Shown here: positions 50,714 through 61,200 of the stretch, piece by piece | How the letters are laid out: every line of letters starts with the position of its first letter | Numbering within the stretch: the first letter of the stretch is position 1 | DNA from: Plazaster borealis | Lineage: Eukaryota; Echinodermata; Asteroidea; Forcipulatida; Labidiasteridae | DNA length: 64,000 nt | Reading direction: 5' to 3' | Assembly (NCBI GenBank): GCA_021014325.1 | Contig: CM037466.1 | Span: 13,542,765 to 13,606,764 of the forward strand | Notes under the pieces: generated by a model | Told to the model about the DNA's origin: nothing | Databases searched by the model: none | What the model saw: only the letters and a program-made list of their open reading frames with translations | Translations under genes and position numbers: made by a program

Positions 50714-51202
50714 AATGTTGCATGAAAAGAGTTGCTTGCTGAAATGGCGTCCACCAGTGCACATTTCAGCTCGAGTTCCCCATCTTGCGCCTTTGGCGGT
50801 CAATAATCTTTGGTCTGAATCAAGCAACTTCGCTGCGGCTGTTGGCTTAACTGACAACATTAATTAATAGGTCTTTTCAGCCAATCTGGACATAGCCACA
50901 GCCCAAGCCGTTAATTTGTACACAGCATTTCATTAAAAAAACAAATCAATCAATCAATCAAAAACAAACAGCTGGAAAAATACTGCAAAAAGTACGCACC
51001 ATTTAAAGACAAAACAAACCCCAAAACCAAAAACTAAATCAAAAATCAAATGGCTGCACTATAATGTAAAAAGTACGCAGCATTTCTACAGAGAGGTACT
51101 GGTCTTCGAAATTCTAAATTAAAAACCTAGCATTAAAGGGCTTTTAAGAATTATATACACCACTTCCTACGAAAATGGTACAGTGAAAATAATACCCACC
51201 TA

Positions 51203-51542
51203 CTAAAGGGTCTGTATACGTTTGGTAATACTCAGAAAATTAATGGCAATAAAGTACAGCAGCTTTGGATAATATAATGCATTTTGAGAAACTTTCCTTT
51301 CGAAGTACTGCGGTTATGGAAAAATATATCATTTTTTATCCCAAACAATTTGAATCTGAGACAGATTGTGTATTCCAATTGCAGATTATTCTTCCTGCTC
51401 CAGATTTTCGGCAATATCTCAAAAATGCTACCACCTTTTGAAATGAAATTTTCACAGGTTAGTTTTATGGTTTATATCTACAACTATGTAGGATTGAAAC
51501 AAAGAGTGGATTCCGATTACCAAACATGTACAATCCCTTTAA
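51203..51542 (+). mobile_element. TTAA MITE, family 2
   Basis: Starts CTAAAGGGTCTGTATACGTT and ends AAACATGTACAATCCCTTTA, followed by A. One base of the left TTAA is changed. Confidence 0.78.
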
Positions 51543-52239
51543 GGTCCTCTATGCACAGAAAAAAACTACAATGTTCCTTTTTTATTAATGTTTTTGAATG
51601 AAAGAACAGATGGTATCATATAATACATGTACATTTTTTCTACACTAATAATAGGACTGCACAGTATTTTGTGAAAAAGTAAATTTAAGTACCCTCATAG
51701 TTTCACCACTAATACCAACAATTATTGAAATTCCACGTGCTTCCACTCAGCATTTATATTTATAATACAGTTTTAGGTAGTAATGTTGTAACAAATGTTT
51801 TGTTTTGGGGTTTTTTGCTGTAGGTAGTAATGTTGTAACAAATGGAAGACAATACATCCAAGAAACAGTAAAGACCGCTTCATACTTCCTGTAAATGAAA
51901 ATGTTTTCCGTTTTCCTGTTTTCGCTGTAAATGTTTCGCACGAGTTGAGCACAGCACAGATCAACTCTTGCGAATTTGTTCGTTTTAAATTTGTGACGTC
52001 AAATACGCTTCGCATTCGCAGGAAGTATGAACCGGACTTTAGTCTACAGTCTACACATGTGATTACTAACTTTGTAACTCAGGTACTCTTAATAAGTGCA
52101 AAACTCCAGTGTAATTGAACAATTTAATACAATATTAACGAACCTCCACATTGTGCGTGCTACATAAGGCCAGTGCTGAACTGATTCTCAGTAACTCTGT
52201 GATCAATTCATGGAGGAAGGTTCGGATTAATCAAACACC

Positions 52240-52278
52240 CTAACTGTTGTTATCCTTGTTCTCAAAGAACATGTAATC
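52240..52278 (-). CDS. PLSCR: scramblase last exon
   Basis: Codes only DYMFFENKDNNS and stop TAG. Found by searching downstream for the family ending DFMFFE behind an acceptor (TTCATTGCAG). Confidence 0.85.
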   Translation of the reverse strand, partial: DYMFFENKDNNS

Positions 52279-55200
52279 CTGCAATGAATCAAGAGAACAA
52301 AAAAGGTAGTTAGCTAAAATCTTGTATAAATGGATCGGTCAGGATAAAAACATCTTTGCTTAATTTTAGTCTAAAGGCTTACTGATTATGAAGTTCATAC
52401 TAGAACCATTTTTTTCTTTCTGTGAAATGCTTCCCTCTGAAATTAAGTCGTATTCAAGAAAACTCTATATGAAAACTCCCAAAAGATGCAACAGCTCATT
52501 TCAGTTGTTACAACCAAAATTAAGGACAATGTGTTTACATGCTGAAAATTTTCTCCTGACTCACACAATGGATTAGGCCCAAATTTTCACAGGTTTGTTA
52601 TTTCATGTATGGTTAATCACACAAAAAATGAACACTGTGTGACTATTTTGTCAGCTCTACCAATTCTGTAAAATACCTTTGATTTTCCCAAATGAATCAA
52701 TGTGTGTTTCTGCAATATGGAAGAAACCCCAAGGTTTCTGTTACTTTTTCTTCTGAGAAGACAACGTTTTCCTATCAAATGAAAGTCCTCCAGCAGTACG
52801 AACAAATGTGTATATTTCAACCTCTCCTATATCATTGACCCAACCATTTGAAACCAATCAACTGGTTGTGTTGTGTCTGGTCGCAGAGTAGATTCCAAGC
52901 GACCCCAGAAGAACTGCATCAAGTCACTGACGAACTATCAAGTGGCTCACTCAACTTGATTTTAATTTTTAATCGACATGAACTACTGTGTCTTTCGAAT
53001 GAAGAAGAAGTGTATGAAAGTGCATGGTTCTCCCCAGGTTTTTTTCCAAAACTGTGGGGCATCCTGGACCCAAATTTTTGAAGTTTTGCTGAAGCGCGCT
53101 GAATTGAAAAAAAGGTATTCAAAATGTTTTCTACTTGGTGTTTATCTTGGTTTTAAAAGCCCTACTGTGCAATCTGGAGCATTCTATATGGTTTCTCTTT
53201 AGTATGTTTTGTGAAGAAGAAAAAAAAGGGAACAAAATATGAATATTTTTTTTGCGAATCAGACGAAATTTGCGCGTATCGACCTGCAAATTGCGCGTAT
53301 TCGTCTGATACGCTAGCTTGTGCATGGGGAGAACCCTGAAGTGTATAAAAGTGTATAAAACTACGGCACTTACAATCAAGAAAGTTGCTCCGATAATGTT
53401 TGCCTTCATTTTCACGTCCATGTCCATCGGAACTGTAAGAGAGAAACAAAACCAAAGAATTCAAATAACACAGAGTGATCATGGCCGAGCGGTTTAGAGC
53501 ATCAAATTCAAGTTCTGGTGGTTGAAGTCATCGGTCTAGTGCACTGGACTCAAGTTCTGGTGTTGTCAGAGTGTTGGTTTGGGTTCCAGTCTAGTGCACT
53601 GGACTCAAGTTCTGGTGTTGTCAGAGTGTGGGTTTGGGTCCCGGTCTAGTACACCGGACTCAAGTTCTGGTGTTGTCAGAGTGTGGGTTTGGGTCCCGGT
53701 CTAGTGCACCAGACTCAAGTTCTGGTGTTGTCATAGTGTGGGTTTGGGTCCCCCTCTAGTACACTGGACTCAAGTGGTGTTGTTGGAGTGTGGGTTTGTT
53801 GGGGGTCTAGTAGTACGGACTCTCACCAAGTTCTGGTGTTGTCAGAGTGTTGGTTTGGGTTCCAGTCTAGTGCACTGGACTCAAGTTCTGGTGTTGTCAG
53901 AGTGTGGGTTTGGGTCCCGGTCTAGTACACCGGACTCAAGTTCTGGTGTTGTCAGAGTGTGGGTTTGGGTCCCGGTCTAGTGCACCAGACTCAAGTTCTG
54001 GTGTTGTCATAGTGTGGGTTTGGGTCCCGGTCTAGTACACCGGACTCAAGTTCTGGTGTTGTCAGAGTGTGGGTTTGGGTCCCGGTCTAGTACACCGGAC
54101 TCAAGTTCTGGTGTTGTCAGAGTGTTGGTTTGGGTTCCAGTCTAGTGCACTGGACTCAAGTTCTGGTGTTGTGAGAGTGTGGGTTTGGGTCCCGGTCTAG
54201 TACACCGGACTCAAGTTCTGGTGTTGTCATAGTGTGGGTTTGGGTCCCGGTCTAGTACACCAGACTCAAGTTCTGGTGTTGTCAGAGTGTTGGTTTGGGT
54301 TCCAGTCTAGTGCACTGGACTCAAGTTCTGGTGTTGTGAGAGTGTGGGTTTGGGTCCCGGTCTAGTACACCGGACTCAAGTTCTGGTGTTGTCAGAGTGT
54401 GGGTTTGGGTCCCTGTCTAGTGCACTGGACTCAAGTTCTGGTGTTGTCAGAGTGTTGGTTTGGGTTCCAGTCTAGTGCACTGGACTCAAGTTCTGGTGTT
54501 GTCAGAGTGTTGGTTTGGGTTCCAGTCTAGTGCACTGGACTCAAGTTCTGGTGTTGTCAGAGTGTGGGTTTGGGTCCCGGTCTAGAGCACCGGACTCAAG
54601 TTCTGGTGTTGTCATAGTGTGGGTTTGGGTCCCGGTCTAGTGCACCGGACTCAAGTTCTGGTGTTGTGAGAGTGTGGGTTTGGGTCCCGGTCTAGTGCAC
54701 TGGACTCAAGTTCTGGTGTTGTCAGAGTATGGGTTGGGGTCCCGGTCTAGTGCACTGGACTCAAGTTCTGGTGTTGTCAGAGTGTGGGTTGGGGTCCCGG
54801 TCTAGTGCACTGGACTCAAGTTCTGGTATTGTCAGACTGTGGGTTTGGGTCCCGGTCTAGTGCACCGGACTCAAGTTCTGGTGTTGTCAGAGTGTTGGTT
54901 TGGGTTCCGGTCTAGTGCACTGGACTCAAGTTCTGGTGTTGTGAGAGTGTGGGTTTGGGTCCCGGTCTAGTGCACTGGACTCAAGTTCTGGTGTTGTGAG
55001 AGTGTGGGTTTGGGTCCCGGTCTAGTGCACCGGACTCAAGTTCTGGTGTTGTGAGAGTGTGGGTTCGGGTCCCGGTCTAGTGCACTGGACTCAAGTTCTG
55101 GTGTTGTGAGAGTGTGGGTTGGGTCCCGGTCTAGTGCACTAGGCTCAAGTTCTGGTGTTGTCAGAGTGTGGGTTTGGGTCCCGGTCTAGTACACCGGACT

Positions 55201-58200
55201 CAAGTTCTGGTGTTGTCAGAGTGTGGGTTTGGGTCCCGGTCTAGTGCACTGGACTCAAGTTCTGGTGTTGTGAGAGTGTGGGTTTGGGTCCCTGTCTAGT
55301 GCACCGGACTCAAGTTCTGGTGTTGTCAGAGTGTGGGTTTGGGTCCCGGTCTAGTGCACTGGACTCAAGTTCTGGTGTTGTCAGAGTGTGGGTTTGGGTC
55401 CCGGTCTAGTGCACTGGACTCAAGTTCTGGTGTTGTCAGAGTGTGGGTTTGGGTCCCGGTCTAGTGCACTGGACTCAAGTTCTGGTGTTGTCAGAGTGTG
55501 GGTTTGGGTTCCAGTCTAGTGCACTGGACTCAAGTTCTGGTGTTGTGAGAGTGTTGGTTTGGGTTCCAGTCTAGTGCACTGGACTCAAGTTCTGGTGTTG
55601 TGAGAGCGTGGGTTTGGGTCCCGGTCTAGTACACCGGACTCAAGTTCTGGTGTTGTCAGAGTGTGGGTTTGGGTCCCGGTCTAGTGCACTGGACTCAAGT
55701 TCTGGTGTTGTGAGAGTGTGGGTTTGGGTCCCGGTCTAGTGCACTGGACTCAAGTTCTGGTGTTGTCAGAGTGTGGGTTTGGGTCCCGGTCTAGTGCACT
55801 AGGCTCAAGTTCTGGTGTTGTCAGAGTGTGGGTTTGGGTCCCGGTCTAGTACACCGGACTCAAGTTCTGGTGTTGTCAGAGTGTGGGTTTGGGTCCCGGT
55901 CTAGTGCACCGGACTCAAGTTCTGGTGTTGTCAGAGTGTGGGTTTGGGTTCCGGTCTAGTGCACCGGACTCAAGTTCTGGTGTTGTGAGAGTGTGGGTTT
56001 GGGTTCCGGTCTAGCGCACTGGACTCAAGTTCTGGTGTTGTGAGAGTGTGGGTTTGGGTCCCGGTCTAGTGCACCGGACTCAAGTTCTGGTGTTGTCAGA
56101 GTGTTGGTTTGGGTCCCGGTCTAGTGCACTGGACTCAAGTTCTGGTGTTGTGAGAGTGTGGGTTTGGGTCCCGGTCTAGTGCACTGGACTCAAGTTCTGG
56201 TGTTGTCAGAGTGTGGGTTTGGGTCCCGGTCTAGTGCACTAGGCTCAAGTTCTGGTGTTGTCAGAGTGTGGGTTTGGGTCCCGGTCTAGTGCACTGGACT
56301 CAAGTTCTGGTGTTGTGAGAGTGTGGGTTTGGGTCCCGGTCTAGTGCACTGGACTCAAGTTCTGGTGTTGTGAGAGTGTGGGTTTGGGTTCCGGTCTAGC
56401 GCACTGGACTCAAGTTCTGGTGTTGTGAGAGTGTGGGTTTGGGTCCCGGTCTAGTGCACCGGACTCAAGTTCTGGTGTTGTGAGAATGTGGGTTTGGGTC
56501 CCGGTCTAGTGCACCGGACTCAAGTTCTGGTGTTGTCAGAGTGTTGGTTTGGGTCCCGGTCTAGTGCACTGGACTCAAGTTCTGGTGTTGTGAGAGTGTG
56601 GGTTTGGGTCCCGGTCTAGTGAAGGACTCAAGTTCTGGGCCCAATTTCATGGCTCTGCTTACCGTAAGCAAAGAATCAGCGCTTACGGAAGCAGGGAATT
56701 CTGCGCTGACGTCAAGCGTATTTCACGGGTTAGCAGCGAATTTTTGCTTGTGCGCGTGCGTAGTCAACGTTACTAGGCATTCTACGCTTACACAGCTAGC
56801 GCAGAAATTCGGCGCTTGCTCGGTAAGCGGAGAATGGTGATCGCAAGCGCAGAATTCGGCGGTAAGCAGAGCCATGAAATTGGGCCCTGGTGTTGTCAGA
56901 GTGTTGGTTTGGGTTTCGGTCTAGTGCACTGGACTCAAGTTCTGGTGTTGTCAGAGTGTTGGTTTGGGTTTCGGTCTAGTGCACTGGACTCAAGTTCTGG
57001 TGTTGTCAGAGTGTAGGTTTGGGTCCCGGTCTAGTGCACTGGACTCAAGTTCTGGTGTTGTCAGAGTGTTGGTTTGGGTTCCAGTCTAGTGCACTGGACT
57101 CAAGTTCTGGTGTTGTCAGAGTGTGGGTTTGGGTCCCGGTCTAGTGCACTGGACTCAAGTTCTGGTGTTGTGAGAGTGTGGGTTTGGGTCCCGGTCTAGT
57201 GCACTGGACTCAAGTTCTGGTGTTGTCAGAGTGTGGGTTGGGGTCCCGGTCTAGTGCACTGGACTCAAGTTCTGGTGTTGTCATAGTGTGGGTTTGGGTC
57301 CCGGTCTAGTGCACTGGACTCAAGTTCTGGTGTTGTCAGAGTGTGGGTTGGGGTCCCGGTCTAGTGCACTGGACTCAAGTTCTGGTGTTGTCATAGTGTG
57401 GGTTTGGGTCCCGGTCTAGTGCACTGGACTCAAGTTCTGGTGTTGTCAGAGTGTGGGTTGGGGTCCTTGTCTAGTGCACTGGACTCAAGTTCTGGTGTTG
57501 TCATAGTGTGGGTTTGGGTCCCTGTCTAGTGCACTGGACTCAAGTTCTGGTGTTGTCAGAGTGTTGGTTTGGGTTTCGGTCTAGTGCACTGGACTCAAGT
57601 TCTGGTGTTGTCAGAGTGTGGGTTAGGGTTCCGGTCTAGTGCACTGGACTCAAGTTCTGGTGTTGTCAGAGTGTGGGTTTGGGTCCCGGTCTAGTGCACT
57701 GGACTCAAGTTCTGGTGTTGTCAGAGTGTTGGTTTGGGTTTCGGTCTAGTGCACTGGACTCAAGTTCTGGTGTTGTCAGAGTGTTGGTTTGGGTTTCGGT
57801 CTAGTGCACTGGACTCAAGTTCTGGTGTTGTCAGAGTGTTGGTTTGGGTTTCGGTCTAGTGCACTGGACTCAAGTTCTGGTGTTGTCAGAGTGTGGGTTC
57901 GGTAATAGTCCTGGAGCAATATTTGCTTTTCCATCGGAAAGGACTTAAGGCTCATCAGTCCTGTGTGTTACATAATGCATGTTAAAGAACCCAGTACACA
58001 TGTCCAGAAGAGAAGGGGGTTTGCCTTGGTGTTTCTGGCATGGTCTTGCAGCAGTATGCGCCACCTCACCACCTTGTATTTCTTTCAAGGTATTATATAC
58101 TGGTTACTTTGTCCCATACAATCAGTCTTAAAGAGGGGCTCAAAGGTCAAATTTATTTTTGTGATCCACTCAATTTTCCAAATGGAGAAGTCTTCATAAA

Positions 58201-61200
58201 ATTGGGAGAAAAACATTATAAGTGTCTAACCTAATGTTAAAACGATGTAAAATGCCAGTGTGTTTTGATGCCCTTCAAGAGAAATTTTTGTAAAAATCCA
58301 AAAACAAATGTTGAGTTGATTCTTGGAATTTTGACGATATTCAATCAAACTGCATTGAATTTGACCTTTGGACTGGCGCAAAATTTCCCCTTTGGAAATG
58401 TACAGACCAAATTGTTTTTGATGTCCGATGATTTCCCTCTGGAAGGGTATCAAATAAAAAGGCATTTTACACCATTTTAACGTGATGTTAGAGACTTGTA
58501 ACTTTCTACCCACTTTCATAAGGACTAAAGTGCATCTCAAAAATGAATTTGACCTTGGTGACCCTCTTTAATAATTTCCACCTAATTTGATAATTTGGCA
58601 GTAGGAGTGTAATTTGTGACAGACATGACACATTTTAAATCTACACCGTTGTTGTTATTATTGTTACCCCACAAGGAATTGTGTGTAAAGTTACTTATTA
58701 TTGATCCACCTTACCCAATGTTTGGCAGAATAAAATAATGGATTTGGTCGGGGGATTTTGAGTGCAATCGGGGAAACTTTCATAACGGAGGAAGAGAAAA
58801 GGGGGTTGGCTGCTTGCTACTCACAGGTGCAGCTGAAGTTGTCAGCTTGGGTGATAACCTCACGGAAGAAACCACCCCACTGTTTGCTGATCTTCCCCAC
58901 CTCAGTCACTCCATCCATTCCCATTATCTACAAGAACAAAAAACAAAAAAACATTTTCTTTGATTAATAAGCCCGTAGAAAAATCTAGGAAAGGTCAAAT
59001 AATCTTAAAATTTGTAAAATAATTTTTTCAAACCAGGCAATCTTCACAGAGGCAAAGGGGCAATTGCCTCCATGCCCCTGATCACTGCCTTGGTGCCCCT
59101 TAAAATGTTCCAGTGCAAAGTTTCATTTCCCTCATAGTGGCGTGTCATGGCCGAGCGGTTTAGTGCATCGGACTCAAGTTCTGGTGGTTAAGTCACTGGG
59201 GTGTGGGTTCGAATCCCGGTCATGACACTTTAACTGTAATTGTTTCACTTCGCCCAGGGGTAAATGAGGGCAGCAATGGTTCTAGTGATTGCTTTAACTT
59301 GATGCACTACATTTGGAAGCACAGGCTGTATACTCCTAAGGGAGCTGAGATGGTAAGGAATGAAATAAATGGCCCAGGTACAGGAGCAATCCTACATGAG
59401 TAAGTAAGCGCATTATTATTTCGGCCCAACGGATTGGTCCATGAGCATGCGCTGGAATATTTATCCAATTAGAATGTTCCTACCGTTCTAACTTTTGAGA
59501 CGCTCCCTAAACAGAAAAGGTTCCATGCAAGTTTATTTGAGAAAATCGTATATCTCGATCCTCCCAATGGTCCTAGTCTTAAGCCTAAGAACTACGAATA
59601 TCGCAGCTCGGGCAAGCTTAGTACAGAAAGGTTCCATGCAAGCTTATTTGAGACAATCGTATCCCTCGATCCTCCCAATGGTCGAAGTCTTAAGCCTAAG
59701 AACTACGATTATCGCAGCTCAGGCAAGCTAAGTACAGAAAAGGTTCCATGCAAGTTTATTTGAGACAATCGTATCTCTCGATCCTCCCAATGGTCGTAGT
59801 CTTAAGCCTAAGAACTACGAATATCGCAGCTCAGGCAAGCTAAGTACAGAAAAGGTTCCATGCAAGCTTATTTGAGACAATCTTATACCTCGATCCTCCC
59901 AATGGTCGTAGTCTTAAGCCTAAGAACAACGATTATTGCAGCTCCGGCAAGCTAAGTACAGAAAAGGTTCCATGCAAGTTTATTTGAGACAATCGTATAT
60001 CTCGATCCTCCCAATGGTCCTAGTCTTAAGCCTAAGAACTACGAATATCGCAGCTCAGGCAAGCTAAGTACAGAAAAGGTTCCATGCAAGTTTATTTGAG
60101 ACAATCTTATCCCTCAATCCTCCAAATGGTCGTAGACTTAAGCCTAAGAACTACGATTATTGCAGCTCGGGCAAGCCAAGTACAGAAAGGGTTCCATGCA
60201 AGTTTATTTGAGACAATCTTATCCCTCCATCCTCCCAATGGTCGTAGTCTTAAGCCTAAGAACTACGATTATTCCAGCTCGGGCAAGCTATGTACAGAAA
60301 AGGTTCCATGCAATCTTATTTGAGACAATCTTATCCCTCGATCCTCCCAATGGTCGTAGTCATAAGCCTAAGAACTACGATTATTGCAGCTCGGGCAAGC
60401 CAAGTACAGAAAGGGTTCCATGCAAGTTTATTTGAGACAATCGTATCTCTAGATCCTCCCAATGGTCGTAGTCTTAAGCCTAAGAACTACGATTATTGCA
60501 GCTCGGGCAAGCTAAGCACATGATTTAAACCTCACCTGGAAGTCGACATCACCTGTGCAGCAGATAGTCTGACAAGCGCAGCACGGCCCACGGATCTTAA
60601 GAGTTGGTTGATCATTTACATCACAGATCTCATACATCGGCTTCCACTTGCTCCCTCTGAGAAATAAAAAACAATAAACTCTTTTAATGCCCCATTTTGT
60701 TTGCAATTTGAACCTAAAATGCCCCGCTTTTTGAGTTTTTTCAAAATTCTGTAATAGAAAAAATTAATAAGTCTTTCTCACCAAACAAAATGTATTTTGC
60801 TGATTTGTGTTGCCTTGGTACATCCCAAAGTTAATAGTATTTCTTGGGTGATATTGCCCTCTCGTGATAACTTGTATGTTATGGGTCGTACATGTACGAT
60901 TGATGACACTTTTTGAGTATTTAAAATAGATCGTACATGTACGATAATGGCGCTTTCGAAATACATAAAATAGATCACACATGTACGACCTTGGCACTGA
61001 CAGAGTTAAGGTAGAGTCATAGATTGGTTTTTGTCAACGTAACGCTGATTAATAAGCAAAATTATAAAGAAAGATACAATGAAAGTCACATGAGAAAGTT
61101 TCAGCTGAATACAGTGTCTACTTGCTGAGAAAAACAGCAAAAAACTGTCACAGTATTTTCACAAGAACATTGAATCCATCCACGATTAGCGAGGTGACAG

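Larger units (their letters stand above)
48661..52239. other. REV1 upstream and scramblase 3' flank, no gene seen
   Basis: The REV1 promoter should lie just above 48660 but no clear core element is visible. MITE fragments at 49050-49090 and 49195-49243 and complete MITEs at 50462 and 51203 occur. CACCTCCCTGTACTGCATGT at 49262 is the inverse of sequence near 48930, giving a foldback about 350 bp across. Minus-strand AATAAA signals at 51586-51581 and 49493-49488 are candidates for the scramblase mRNA end. Open frames here overlap repeats. Confidence 0.55.

Noticed and set aside
53738..53980. 80-residue open frame in the minisatellite
   Set aside because: It translates the irregular units near 53760-53826 and ends within the array; repeat-derived.
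53535..57901. CRISPR-like or tRNA gene array
   Set aside because: Units are contiguous 55-bp repeats without unique spacers, and the tRNA segment lacks both acceptor strands and has a mutated B box, so neither CRISPR nor functional tRNA genes fit.
59142..59228. Functional tRNA-Leu(CAA) gene
   Set aside because: It folds reasonably, but one T-stem pair is mismatched, SINE body follows directly, and related heads recur many times in the window.
59495..60523. Open frames of 77 to 91 residues in the 112-bp satellite
   Set aside because: The period is not divisible by three and the frames drift; no family resemblance.
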